Positions 25,334 through 34,639 are shown, counted from the stretch's first letter. The stretch: DNA of 64,000 nucleotides from Pseudophaeobacter profundi (GCF_029697505.1 NZ_JARJEF010000008.1:62001-126000); one strand, 5' to 3'. Notes: generated by a model from the sequence alone, not told the origin. Numbers and translations are program-made.

Positions 25334-27736
25334 TTAGCGGTCGTCGCCACCGCCATTGACATCCATGATGTCTTCATCAATTGCCGCCTGCACCCCACCA
25401 GCAATGGCTTCCCGCTTGTGCTGCGGGATGTCGTCCACCTGATCCTCGGCCAGCCGTACCGTGACTTCGCGATGGGCAAATTTGATGCCTTCGCGGGCAA
25501 AGAGCTCGCGGATATCCTGATAGACCCGCTTGCGTATCAACCACTGATCTCCCGGTTTGGTCATGAACTTGACCCGGATGATCATCGCAGAATCCTGCAT
25601 TTCAATGACCCCCTGCGATTTCAGCGGCTGCATGAAGCTGTCGCCGATCACCGGATCGCTCAACAATTCGTTGCCCAGCTTCTTGATCAGCTTGCGCACC
25701 TTGTCGACATCGGTGTCATAGGTCACCCGCAGCGGCAGCTTCATCATCACCCAATCGCGGGAATAGTTGCTCAGCACCTTGATTTCACCAAAGGGAATAG
25801 TGTGCAGCGCGCCCAGATGATGGCGCAGCTGGAACGAACGCACAGAGATCTTTTCCACCGTGCCCTTGACCTCGCCGATGTCAATGTACTCCCCCTTGCG
25901 AAAGGCATCATCCATCAAGAAGAAGGCACCCGAAAAGATATCACGTACCAGCGTCTGCGACCCAAAGCCAACCGCCAGGCCAACCACCCCAGCACCTGCA
26001 AACAGCGGGCTGACATTGATCCCAAGCTCCATCAGCACAATCAGCACCACCGCAACCACAACCACGGCCAGGATGACCCCGCGAAACAGCGGCAACAGGG
26101 TTGCCAGACGGCTGGCCCCACCATGGCCGCCTTCGTCACCCAGCTCGGCCTCTTGCACATCGCCGGTTTCTTCCTGGATCTTGCTGTCGATCCAAATTCG
26201 CGCCGCGTGATAGACAATATAGCCCAGAAAGGTGATCACGATCACATCAAAGGCGCTTTCCGCCGCGCTTGTCTTCATCCATTTGGCTTCTGGGTTCCAG
26301 ACCATGACAAGCGCATAAGCCCCAACCAAAAAGGACAGGATCCCGGCAACCCGGCGGGCCAGATCCTCGATACTGGCAACCGGGTGGCGCTGCCCTTCGG
26401 ACATTGCCTGAATTTCATCCTCTGAAATCCCCCCCTCTAGGTCCTCGCCCGCCGGTACGGAACCTACGCCCTCGGCCCCAAGGGCCGGGTCGCGGGCCAG
26501 CTTTGCTTGACTGCGCCGCCCATAGGCCTCGATCCCGTAGTTGATAACGCCATAGACCACCAGAATGGAGGTCAGCACCATATAGGTACCCGCCATCAAC
26601 GGCATCGACATTTCGCGCTCCAGCACCAGATCGAACGCCAGTTTGAGCCAGCCAAAAATGACATAGATGACGAGAACAGGCGCCCAGAGCATCGACAGCG
26701 CGCGCAACAACCAGGAGCATTCCTCCTTCGGGCGGCCCGCCCGGATCCCATTGCTGATGGCACGGGCATTAACGGCGATCAAAACCAGGCTGCCCAGGGT
26801 GCCCACCAGGGCCAGGATGCCAGAGACCAGCGCATAAACATTATAGTTCAGGCCAAAATCGCCAACCCAGGTGGCAAAGATCAGCGTAAAGACATCATAG
26901 GTCGCCAGCAACGACGCCGAAATGTAAAGTCGCTTGGCATCCCTGTCCGAAAAGACCGGCATTCGGTATTGGCTCAGATAGGGCGACAGGACCATGCGCC
27001 ACAGGTCCGATACCGTGCGTGAAACAAAGAAGGCGGTATAGATCGCGGTCACGGTAAATTCGATCGAACTGTCGCCCGAGGCACCAAAAATCAGATAAGA
27101 GACCGCAAGGGCAAAAACCATTGCAAAGAGCGTGCCGCCAACCCCCATCAGGAATCGGAAGATCAGGAAGGGCATCTTTTCATAGTAACCTTCCGGTTGC
27201 GCCTTGATCCGGGCCTGGACATAGCGCTTGGCAATCCGCTTGCCGTAGATTTCCACCGACAGCCAGCGCCCGATCATCAGAAACAGCAGGCTCCAGCCCA
27301 AAACCTCTACATAGGTCATGATGCGGCCATCGGGGCTGGTCTGGCGCAGGATATATTTCATCTCGAATATCGAATAGGGCAACGCCTCTAGCCGGCTGCG
27401 CAACTCCTGCCGGAAGGATTGCAGCTCCGACTGCGCCTTCATCAAGGATGAGGCCCCCTCCATCGGCGGGCTGCTCGCCCCGGTGCCGGGCGGTGTCACG
27501 CCTGTTCCGGTCAGCTTGCCACTGCCATCGACGATGATCACGCCAAGGCCGCTTTCTGTTGCCAGTTCAACCGCGCGCGCCACCGGATCGACAGGATCGG
27601 TGGAATCGCCCGGCACCGCTGCACCGCCTTCTGTTGCCGTGGCAGACTGTTGCGCCTGCGCGCCCTGCGGCATCAAACTCGCGGCAGACCAAAGCAGCAG
27701 AAACAAATAAATAGCGCGCAATAGACCGTTAATCAT
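25334..27736 (-). CDS. MscS-family mechanosensitive channel, large form
   Basis: 800 residues. A signal peptide (cleavage near AQAQQ, about 28) is followed by a periplasmic region (30-120) that includes a coiled-coil-prone stretch. About ten transmembrane helices follow, then the MscS pore: ELGINVSPLFAGAGVVGLAV near residues 565-585, with the small/Gly pore-helix pattern. FGSQTLVRDIFSGAFFLMDD and the beta domain (KGEYIDIGEVKGTVEKIS) are typical. A short Asp-rich C-tail ends the protein. It should gate on membrane tension and release solutes under osmotic downshock. The extra helices resemble MscK/YbdG-like large forms. Single gene with a 302-bp upstream gap. Confidence 0.88.
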   Translation of the reverse strand: MINGLLRAIYLFLLLWSAASLMPQGAQAQQSATATEGGAAVPGDSTDPVDPVARAVELATESGLGVIIVDGSGKLTGTGVTPPGTGASSPPMEGASSLMKAQSELQSFRQELRSRLEALPYSIFEMKYILRQTSPDGRIMTYVEVLGWSLLFLMIGRWLSVEIYGKRIAKRYVQARIKAQPEGYYEKMPFLIFRFLMGVGGTLFAMVFALAVSYLIFGASGDSSIEFTVTAIYTAFFVSRTVSDLWRMVLSPYLSQYRMPVFSDRDAKRLYISASLLATYDVFTLIFATWVGDFGLNYNVYALVSGILALVGTLGSLVLIAVNARAISNGIRAGRPKEECSWLLRALSMLWAPVLVIYVIFGWLKLAFDLVLEREMSMPLMAGTYMVLTSILVVYGVINYGIEAYGRRSQAKLARDPALGAEGVGSVPAGEDLEGGISEDEIQAMSEGQRHPVASIEDLARRVAGILSFLVGAYALVMVWNPEAKWMKTSAAESAFDVIVITFLGYIVYHAARIWIDSKIQEETGDVQEAELGDEGGHGGASRLATLLPLFRGVILAVVVVAVVLIVLMELGINVSPLFAGAGVVGLAVGFGSQTLVRDIFSGAFFLMDDAFRKGEYIDIGEVKGTVEKISVRSFQLRHHLGALHTIPFGEIKVLSNYSRDWVMMKLPLRVTYDTDVDKVRKLIKKLGNELLSDPVIGDSFMQPLKSQGVIEMQDSAMIIRVKFMTKPGDQWLIRKRVYQDIRELFAREGIKFAHREVTVRLAEDQVDDIPQHKREAIAGGVQAAIDEDIMDVNGGGDDR

Positions 27737-28038
27737 GGCAGGAAAACTCCGAGTACAATGCCATCAGGCTAGCCTCTCCGTTGCGCGGTCGCAATCGCAC
27801 AGATCAGTTTCTCAACCAGAGGCACCAACGGTTGCAGGCAAGACACTCTGCCCTTTTGCACCATGTGCAGCCCCGCACTCTGCCCACAGCAGAACCTGCC
27901 CCAAGTGCCGCGAAGACCTGCCGATTTGTCCTCTGCGGGCCATATCGCTGCAAAATCACACGGGAAACAGGGTAATACCCTTGATCTTGGCACCTTCCTA
28001 TTGCACCACCCCTAGGGAGTACACCTGCAGGCTGGCCC
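27737..28038. other. Intergenic region, 302 bp, upstream of the glycan operon
   Basis: Divergent gap between the channel gene and the seven-gene glycan operon. No gene is supported. It contains a 10-bp direct repeat listed separately and a palindromic CCTAGG at about 28011. Promoters for both flanking units should be here, but I cannot point to clear -35/-10 pairs. Confidence 0.5.
27844..27885. repeat. 10-bp direct repeat upstream of the glycan operon
   Basis: CACTCTGCCC occurs at 27844-27853 and again at 27876-27885, a 32-bp period or about three helical turns. This could be a tandem regulator-binding site, or chance. Confidence 0.4.
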
Positions 28039-29265
28039 ATGATTTCCACCAACGACAGCTCCGCTGAGCTAGATCATCTTCAACGCGGCCCCCGGGTTAT
28101 GCTGTATAGCCATGACACCTTTGGCCTGGGTCACTTGCGGCGCTCACGCGCCCTGGCCGGGGCGATTACCGCGGCGGATCCTACCGCCTCTGCCCTGATC
28201 CTGACCGGGTCGCCGGTGGCGGGGCGGTTTGCCTTTCCCAGCCGGGTCGACCATATGCGCCTGCCCGGAGTGATCAAACGATCCGACGGCAGCTATGCTT
28301 CGCGCACCATGGGGATGAGCATCGAGGAAACCACCGCCCTGCGCAGTGGCCTGATCCGCTCCATGGCCCAGCAATATGCCCCCGATGTGCTGATCGTCGA
28401 CAAGGAGCCCACCGGCTTTCGCGGTGAATTGCTGCCCGCGCTGGAGCTGTTGTCGCAGAAAGGGCACAGCAAGCTGGTACTGGGGCTGCGTGATGTGCTG
28501 GACGAACCAGAGGTGCTGGCCGAGGAATGGGCCCGCAAGGAGGCCATCGCCGCAACCGAGCAGTTTTACGACGAGATCTGGATCTATGGGCTGGCCTCGA
28601 TCTATGACCCAACCAAGGGCTTGCCGCTCAGCCCTCGCGTGCGTGATCGGATGCATTGGACCGGCTATCTGCGCCGGGATCTTGGCCCGCTGGATACCCC
28701 GCCCGAACAGCCCTATGTGCTGATCACCCCCGGCGGTGGCGGCGATGGGGCAATGATGGTGGATCTGGTGCTGTCAGCCTATGAACAGGACCCCGACCTG
28801 GCGCCCCGTGCGGTGCTGGTCTACGGCCCGTTCCTGTCGGGCGAAACCCGCGAAGCCTTTGAAACCCGTGTCGAAGCGCTGCAGGGGCGGGTGACCACGG
28901 TGGGCTTTGAATCCCGTATCGAAACCCTGTTTTCCGGCGCGCAGGGCGTGGTCTGCATGGGCGGCTACAACACCTTTTGCGAGGTGCTGTCCTTTGACAA
29001 GCCCGCCGTCATCGTGCCGCGCACCACACCGCGCCTGGAACAATGGATCCGCGCCAGCCGTGCCGAAGAACTGGGCCTGGTAACCATGCTGGATGAACGC
29101 CGCGATGGCTGGACGCCAGCCGCCATGACTAGGGCCATTCGCGCCCTGGCGGCACAGAAGCAACCATCACAGGCCTTTTCCAGAGGATTGTTGGATGGGT
29201 TGGATTGTGTCACTCAGAGGGTATCTGCCCTGTTGCAGGATCTGCCGCAAAAGGCCGCAAAATGA
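28039..29265 (+). CDS. MurG-like glycosyltransferase, first gene of the glycan operon
   Basis: 408 residues of GT-B fold. The N-terminal acceptor-side loop SHDTFGLGHLRRS (24-36) resembles the GxGH loop of MurG-like enzymes. In the C-terminal half GGYNTFCEVLSFDKPAVIVPR (about 310-330) is the MurG-type nucleotide-sugar binding block. No signal peptide or membrane segment, so cytoplasmic or peripheral. It shares both blocks with the product of 32184-33356 in the same operon, so the two are paralogous. Acceptor and donor are unknown. The stop overlaps the next start (ATGA). Confidence 0.82.
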   Translation: MISTNDSSAELDHLQRGPRVMLYSHDTFGLGHLRRSRALAGAITAADPTASALILTGSPVAGRFAFPSRVDHMRLPGVIKRSDGSYASRTMGMSIEETTALRSGLIRSMAQQYAPDVLIVDKEPTGFRGELLPALELLSQKGHSKLVLGLRDVLDEPEVLAEEWARKEAIAATEQFYDEIWIYGLASIYDPTKGLPLSPRVRDRMHWTGYLRRDLGPLDTPPEQPYVLITPGGGGDGAMMVDLVLSAYEQDPDLAPRAVLVYGPFLSGETREAFETRVEALQGRVTTVGFESRIETLFSGAQGVVCMGGYNTFCEVLSFDKPAVIVPRTTPRLEQWIRASRAEELGLVTMLDERRDGWTPAAMTRAIRALAAQKQPSQAFSRGLLDGLDCVTQRVSALLQDLPQKAAK

Positions 29266-30506
29266 CCACAGAAAATCCCCCCCTTGCCGTGCTGGTCAAA
29301 GGCTGGCCGCGCCTCTCCGAGACCTTTATCGCCCAGGAACTGGTCGCGCTTGAAGAAGCAGGCCTGACCTTTGAAATCTGGTCCCTGCGCCACCCAACCG
29401 ATGTAAAGCGCCACCCCCTGCATGACCGTTTGCAGGCGCGGGTACGCTATCTGCCCGAATACCTCTATCAGGAACCGACCCGCGTCTGGCAGGCGCGCGC
29501 CACAGCCCAGGCCCTTCCCGGCTACGCCGAAGCCTATCGCATCTGGCGGGCCGATCTGCGCCGCGATCCCAGCCGCAATCGCGTCCGCCGCTTTGGCCAG
29601 GCCTGCGTACTGGCTGCCGAAGCCCCTGCCGAGGTGCTCGGACTTTATGCCCATTTCCTGCACACCCCCGCCTCGGTGGCGCGCTATGCTGCCATTATGC
29701 GCGGACTGCCCTGGAGCTTCTCTGCCCACGCCAAGGACATCTGGACTTCCCCGGATTGGGAGATTTCGGAAAAGCTGTCCAGCCAGCACCACGGCGCCGC
29801 CTTTGGTGCCACCTGCACCGCCTTCGGTGCCCGTCACTTGCAGCAGATGTCGGATGATCCGGCCCGGATTGATCTGATCTATCACGGGCTTGATCTGACC
29901 CGGTTTCCCAAACCACCGCAACGCCAGTGGCGGCAGGCGCAGGATCCGCTCAAGCTGATGTCGGTGGGTCGCCTGGTCGAAAAGAAGGGCTTTGACCGCC
30001 TGATCTCTGCACTCGCGCTCCTCCCGGCAGAACTGGACTGGCACTGGATCCATATTGGCGGTGGCGATCTTGGTAGTCAGTTGCAGGATATGGCCAGGCA
30101 GGCCGGGATCGCGCAGCGCATCACCTGGCGCGGCGCCTGCGATCAACCCGAAGTCATTGCCGAGATGCGCGCCAGTGATCTCTTTGTCCTGCCCAGCCGG
30201 GTTGCCGCCGATGGCGACCGCGACGGCTTGCCCAATGTGCTGATGGAGGCGGCCTCGCAACTGCTGCCTATACTGTCGACGCCTGTTTCGGCCATTCCCG
30301 AATTCATAACAAGCGGCACCCATGGGCTGCTCAGCAAGGATGACCCAAAGGCCCTGTCTGCCGCCATCCAGTCTTTGGCACAAGATCCGCAACAGGCCGC
30401 AACCATGGCCGAGGCAGCCCTGCAGCGCCTGCGCCGCGACTTTGGCATGGATCCTGGCATTGCCCAGTTGGTGGCCCGCCTGGGTGCCATGCTGCAGGGC
30501 TCATGA
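29262..30506 (+). CDS. Glycosyltransferase family 4 protein
   Basis: 414 residues from ATG 29262. The N-terminal WPRLSETFIAQELVALEEAGL is the colanic-acid/teichuronic type GT4 start. The donor domain contains KLMSVGRLVEKKGFDRLI (about 230-247), and the EX7E motif region reads DGLPNVLMEAASQLLPILST. Retaining GT-B transferases of this type build exopolysaccharide or lipid-linked glycans. ATGA overlaps on both sides. Donor sugar unknown. Confidence 0.88.
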   Translation: MTTENPPLAVLVKGWPRLSETFIAQELVALEEAGLTFEIWSLRHPTDVKRHPLHDRLQARVRYLPEYLYQEPTRVWQARATAQALPGYAEAYRIWRADLRRDPSRNRVRRFGQACVLAAEAPAEVLGLYAHFLHTPASVARYAAIMRGLPWSFSAHAKDIWTSPDWEISEKLSSQHHGAAFGATCTAFGARHLQQMSDDPARIDLIYHGLDLTRFPKPPQRQWRQAQDPLKLMSVGRLVEKKGFDRLISALALLPAELDWHWIHIGGGDLGSQLQDMARQAGIAQRITWRGACDQPEVIAEMRASDLFVLPSRVAADGDRDGLPNVLMEAASQLLPILSTPVSAIPEFITSGTHGLLSKDDPKALSAAIQSLAQDPQQAATMAEAALQRLRRDFGMDPGIAQLVARLGAMLQGS

Positions 30507-31603
30507 CCGACGCGGCAACAGCCACGCGGATTGCCTTTTATGCGCCGATGAAATCGCCGCGCCATCCGGTCCCTTCGGGTGATCGCGAGATGGCGCGCAA
30601 TCTGATGGCCATCATCGCCGCCGTACCGCAGGCGGTTGTCGAGATTGATCTGGCCACCGAATTAAAAATCTTTGACAAACACGGCGATGCCGCGCTGCAG
30701 GCCAGGCTGCGCAGCAAGGCAGCCCAGGAAGTCGCTCGACTGGTGCAAGAGATGCCACGCCTGGATCTCTGGGTGACCTACCATAACTATTACAAGGCCC
30801 CCGATCTGATCGGCCCGCAGGTCGCCCGTGCCCGTGGCATTCCCTATGTGCAGATCGAAAGCACCCGCGCCCTGCGGCGTCTCAAGGGGCCCTGGGCTGG
30901 TTTTGCCCAATCTGCCCATGACGCCGCCGATGCCGCCGACCTGATTTTCTATCTCACCGCCAATGATCTGATCACCCTGGAGCGCGAGCGCTATCACGAT
31001 CAACAGCTGGAACTTCTGCCGCCCTTCTTGCCGATGGATCAACTGCCCACCGCCAGCAGCCTGTCAGGGCCGATGCTCAGCGTCGGTATGATGCGCCCCG
31101 GCGATAAGCTCGCCTCTTACCAGATTATCGCGGACAGTCTGCGGGGGCTGGATGGCGACTGGCAACTACAGATCGTCGGCGATGGTCCCGCCCGCGCCGA
31201 TGTCGCGGCCCTGATGGCCCCCTTTGGCCACCGCGTTACCTTCCTTGGGGAACTGTCTCGGGAAGATCTGGCGCAGGTCTACGCCGAGGCCAGCCTGTTT
31301 TTCTGGCCAGGCGTCAACGAGGCCTTTGGCATGGTCTACCTGGAAGCTCAGAGCCATGGGCTGCCGGTGGTGGCGCAGGATCGCCCCGGTATGCGCGACA
31401 TTCTGGCCCCCGGTGTCTATCCCGACGTGGCCCAGGGGGCTGCGGCCCTGCGCCACCGGTTGCAGACCCTGCTGCACAGCCCAGACCTGCGCCGGAATCT
31501 TGGCACCCAGGCCCGCAATATGATTGCCAGAACTCATCTGGCCCCCGCCGCCAGCCACCGCTTTGGTGCAGCACTTGCCCGCCTTTTGAAGGAGCAGAGA
31601 TGA
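30503..31603 (+). CDS. Glycosyltransferase family 4 protein
   Basis: 366 residues. The donor-binding half contains [31 protein letters not shown] and the retaining GT4 EX7E region NEAFGMVYLEAQSHGLPVV (about 270-289). The acceptor half starts with RIAFYAPMKSPRHPVPSGDREMAR, a pattern of enzymes acting on lipid- or cell-surface acceptors. It is cotranslated with both neighbours by ATGA overlaps. It differs enough from the preceding GT4 that the two probably add different sugars. Confidence 0.87.
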   Translation: MTDAATATRIAFYAPMKSPRHPVPSGDREMARNLMAIIAAVPQAVVEIDLATELKIFDKHGDAALQARLRSKAAQEVARLVQEMPRLDLWVTYHNYYKAPDLIGPQVARARGIPYVQIESTRALRRLKGPWAGFAQSAHDAADAADLIFYLTANDLITLERERYHDQQLELLPPFLPMDQLPTASSLSGPMLSVGMMRPGDKLASYQIIADSLRGLDGDWQLQIVGDGPARADVAALMAPFGHRVTFLGELSREDLAQVYAEASLFFWPGVNEAFGMVYLEAQSHGLPVVAQDRPGMRDILAPGVYPDVAQGAAALRHRLQTLLHSPDLRRNLGTQARNMIARTHLAPAASHRFGAALARLLKEQR

Positions 31604-32187
31604 TCCGCCTTGCCCTTTTGCGCCATGGCCATACCGCCTGGAACCGCGCCGGACAGATCCAGGGTCGTAGCGATATTGCGCTGGACGATGCTGCCCGGGC
31701 CGAGCTGTCCAGCTTTGCCCTGCCCACGCCTTGGGATCAGGCAGATCTCTGGTCCAGCCCGCTGTCGCGGGCGGTGGAAACCGCGCAATTAATAACCGGG
31801 CAGATACCGCAGACCGCCCCGGCCCTGACAGAAATGTTCTGGGGGGACTGGGAAGGCAAGAAAGGGCTGGAGCTGAAGGCCGACCCGGACAGCGGCTTTC
31901 GTGATATCGAGCACTGGGGCTGGGACTATCGCCCCCCGGGTGGCGAAACCCCGGCAGAGGTCTGGAACCGACTGCAGCCTTGGTTGGCCAGGCTGCAACG
32001 CGACACCGTCGCGGTCTGCCATATTGGGATAATGCGGATGATCCTGGCCCGTGCCCATCACTGGGGTTTTGACGGTCCAGCCCCCTTTCGCATCAAACGC
32101 AACCGGCTGTTTGTGGTCGAAATCGACCAGGCGCACCTCACCCCCTGGGCAGAGCCGGTGCGCCTGCTGAAGAGGCCCGCACCATGA
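31600..32187 (+). CDS. Histidine phosphatase (phosphoglycerate mutase-like)
   Basis: 195 residues. The catalytic LLRHGHTAWNRAGQIQGR motif has the phosphorylated His in RHG (residue 9). The second catalytic pieces are SPLSRAVETA and the later His in VCHIGIMRMIL. Small enzymes of this kind dephosphorylate sugar phosphates, nucleotide derivatives or lipid-linked intermediates. Its placement among glycosyltransferases suggests a phosphorylated sugar or carrier as substrate. Overlaps both neighbours by 4 bp. Confidence 0.88.
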   Translation: MIRLALLRHGHTAWNRAGQIQGRSDIALDDAARAELSSFALPTPWDQADLWSSPLSRAVETAQLITGQIPQTAPALTEMFWGDWEGKKGLELKADPDSGFRDIEHWGWDYRPPGGETPAEVWNRLQPWLARLQRDTVAVCHIGIMRMILARAHHWGFDGPAPFRIKRNRLFVVEIDQAHLTPWAEPVRLLKRPAP

Positions 32188-33356
32188 AGGTGATGATCGT
32201 GGTCACCCACCTGCTGGGCACCGGCCATCTGGCGCGGGCGTTGACCCTCGGGCGGGCCTTTCAGGCTGCTGGTGATCAGGTGCAGATCGTCTCGGGCGGC
32301 TGTTCTGCGCCGCAGCTCGACACCTGCGGGATCCCGCTGCTGCAACTGCCGCCGCTACGCTCTGACGGGGTGAATTTCACCCAGTTGCTGACGCCGGACA
32401 ACACCCTGGCCGATGAGGGCTATCACCGGACGCGCCAGGTGGCGCTCTGTGCTGCGCTGCGCGCGATGCAACCTGACCTGCTGATCACCGAACTCTACCC
32501 CTTTGGCCGCCGCTCCCTGCGGGCGGAGTTCCGCGCCCTGCTGGAAGCAGCACAGCAGCTGCCCAAACGACCAAAGATCCTTGCCTCGATCCGCGACATC
32601 CTGGCACCGCCATCAAAGCCGGAAAAGGCCATCAAGGCGGATGCCATGATTGCAGAATTCTACGATGCCGTTCTGGTGCATTCCGATCCGCAGGCCACCC
32701 CGCTCGCGCTAAGCTGGCCGGTCTCGGATATGCTGGCCGCCAAACTGCACTACACCGGCTTTGTCGCCCCTGCCGCAGCCGGACCACATCCAGAGGCAGA
32801 GGGGCGCGGCGAAGTTCTGGTCAGCGCGGGAGGAGGCAATGTCGGAGACGAGATCTACCACTGCGCCCTGGCTGCCGCCCGGCTGATTCCGGACCAACCC
32901 TGGCGCCTGCTGGTGGGTGGCAGTGACGCCGCCGAGCGGATCAAGGCCCTGTCCAGTTTGGACTCACCTGCCCGGATCGAAGCCGCCCGCCCTGATTTTC
33001 GCCAGATGCTTTCACATGTGGCGGCCTCGGTCAGCATGTGTGGCTACAACACCGCGCTGGATCTGTTGCAGGCCAATACCCCTGCCGTGCTTATCCCCTT
33101 TGATGCAGGACGCGAGGTCGAACAGGGGCTGCGCGCCCAGAGCCTGGAACCGCTGCCGGGCTTTGCCAGCCTGCGCACCGCCGATCTGACACCAGAGCGC
33201 CTGGTTGCTGCGGTGCAAGCCGTGCAACAGGCGCCACGCCGCACGGCGGCGCAGTTTCAGTTTGACGGCGCGGCGCGCAGCGTCGAAATTGCCCATGACA
33301 TGGTCCGGGATCAGGCCCAGGATCAGGCCAACGATCAGGCAGGAGCAAAGCCATGA
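32184..33356 (+). CDS. MurG-like glycosyltransferase, second copy
   Basis: 390 residues. The THLLGTGHLARALTLGRAF loop near the N-terminus and SMCGYNTALDLLQANTPAVLIP near 285-306 mirror the gene at 28039-29265. The pair may act in sequence or as a heterodimer. The extreme C-terminus carries a 12-bp tandem repeat encoding DQA-type triplets. It overlaps both neighbours by 4 bp. Confidence 0.82.
   Translation: MKVMIVVTHLLGTGHLARALTLGRAFQAAGDQVQIVSGGCSAPQLDTCGIPLLQLPPLRSDGVNFTQLLTPDNTLADEGYHRTRQVALCAALRAMQPDLLITELYPFGRRSLRAEFRALLEAAQQLPKRPKILASIRDILAPPSKPEKAIKADAMIAEFYDAVLVHSDPQATPLALSWPVSDMLAAKLHYTGFVAPAAAGPHPEAEGRGEVLVSAGGGNVGDEIYHCALAAARLIPDQPWRLLVGGSDAAERIKALSSLDSPARIEAARPDFRQMLSHVAASVSMCGYNTALDLLQANTPAVLIPFDAGREVEQGLRAQSLEPLPGFASLRTADLTPERLVAAVQAVQQAPRRTAAQFQFDGAARSVEIAHDMVRDQAQDQANDQAGAKP
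33309..33344 (+). repeat. 12-bp tandem repeat, three copies, in the glycosyltransferase tail
   Basis: GATCAGGC recurs at 33309, 33321 and 33333 with a 12-bp period. It encodes a DQAQ/DQAN/DQAG tail, so gain or loss of a unit keeps the frame. It is too short to be a mobile element. Confidence 0.6.
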
Positions 33357-34165
33357 GCCCGACGCAGCCCCCTGGTGCCACGCCTGATGCCACCCCTGAC
33401 GGCCCCCCGGACTGGGCCCCGCTCGACCAAGAGCTGCGCCACTGGCAGGCAGCCGGTCTGAAACTGCCGCTGTGGTGGCGCGACGATGATGCGATCGAAC
33501 CAACGCCGCAGCTCGACCAGCTGAGCGCACTGGCACAAAAGCTTGCCCTGCCGGTGCATCTGGCCGTGATCCCGCGCGATGCCCAGCCCGCGCTTGCGGC
33601 CTATGTCGGGGCGCATCCCGAAGTGATCCCCCTGGTGCATGGCTGGGCCCATATCAGCCGGGCCGCCCCCGGCGACAAGAAGTGTGAATTCCCGCCCCGG
33701 CATCCGCTTGCAGGGTCGCTTGCCGAGATGGCAGAGGGACTGGCGCGGCTAAAGGCCCTGTTTGGCCCCCGATTGCAGCCCATCTTTGTGCCGCCCTGGA
33801 ACCGCATCGCGCCGGACCTGCTGCCCTTGATGGCAGACCTCGGTTTCGCCGCAGTGTCGCGTTTCACCCCGCGCACGCAGGCCTGGGCCGCCGCCGGGCT
33901 GGCACAGATCAACACCCACCTCGATCCCATCGACTGGAAGGGCAGCCGGTCTCTGGTTGCCCCAGAGCACCTGATCAACCAGGTCAGCAACCAGTTGCGC
34001 GCCCGGCGATTGGATCAGGCGGACAACCGCGAACCCTATGGCATCCTCACCCACCATCTGGTGCATGACGCGGCCATCTGGGATTTCACCGAGGCGCTGA
34101 TTACGCGCCTGATGCAGGGGCCGGGGCAGATCTGGACCTTTGACAAAGAGGAAGATGAGAGATGA
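33353..34165 (+). CDS. Polysaccharide deacetylase (NodB-like) family protein
   Basis: 270 residues without signal peptide, so probably cytoplasmic, unlike most NodB-type enzymes. The metal-site motifs are variants: WWRDDDAIEPT (41-51) supplies the Asp pair, VHGWAHIS (about 95-102) supplies two His, and FVPPWNRI (about 142-149) matches the RxPW-type motif 3. A HxxHD-like LTHHLVHD motif lies near 230. It likely removes an N-acetyl group from a sugar on an intermediate made by the adjacent glycosyltransferases. Substrate unproven. Confidence 0.78.
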   Translation: MSPTQPPGATPDATPDGPPDWAPLDQELRHWQAAGLKLPLWWRDDDAIEPTPQLDQLSALAQKLALPVHLAVIPRDAQPALAAYVGAHPEVIPLVHGWAHISRAAPGDKKCEFPPRHPLAGSLAEMAEGLARLKALFGPRLQPIFVPPWNRIAPDLLPLMADLGFAAVSRFTPRTQAWAAAGLAQINTHLDPIDWKGSRSLVAPEHLINQVSNQLRARRLDQADNREPYGILTHHLVHDAAIWDFTEALITRLMQGPGQIWTFDKEEDER

Positions 34166-34638
34166 GCCGATTGGATTCCATGCTGCGCCGTTTGACCGCC
34201 CAGCGCGACGGGCTGAACTGGGCCGCCAGTGCAATCGCCGGGATCGACGGGGATGTGCTGGACATGGGACTTGGCAATGGCCGCACCTATGACCACCTGC
34301 GCGAAACCCTGCCAGATCGCCGGGTCTGGGTCATCGACCGGGTTCTACAGTGCCATCCGTCCTGTGTGCCGCCCGAGGCGGATTTTCTGCAGGGCGAGGC
34401 GGTGCCGATGCTGGAGCGCCTCAAATCTGAGGGCCACAAGATCGTTCTGGCGCATTATGATTTTGGATTTGGCGTCAAGGAAGAGGACGTGGCCGAGGCC
34501 GCAGCCATGTCGCCAGTGATTGCCAGCGTCATGGCCAGGGGCGGCATTGTGGTCTCGGGACAACCTCTGGTGGGGTTTGAAGAGCTCAAAGGTCCAGACG
34601 GCATTCCCGAGGGTCGCTACCTGTTTTACCGCGCCTGA
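34162..34638 (+). CDS. Small SAM-methyltransferase-like protein, glycan operon
   Basis: 158 residues. VLDMGLGNGRTYDHLRE (about 31-47) is the SAM-binding glycine loop, the same motif as in the protein at 17061-17555. The tail GRYLFYRA mirrors GRCFIYRRDA there. It closes the seven-gene operon and overlaps the deacetylase gene by 4 bp, suggesting it modifies the same product, perhaps by O-methylation. It lacks a clear substrate domain, so a non-catalytic or regulatory role is also possible. Confidence 0.7.
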   Translation: MSRLDSMLRRLTAQRDGLNWAASAIAGIDGDVLDMGLGNGRTYDHLRETLPDRRVWVIDRVLQCHPSCVPPEADFLQGEAVPMLERLKSEGHKIVLAHYDFGFGVKEEDVAEAAAMSPVIASVMARGGIVVSGQPLVGFEELKGPDGIPEGRYLFYRA

Positions 34639-34639
34639 C

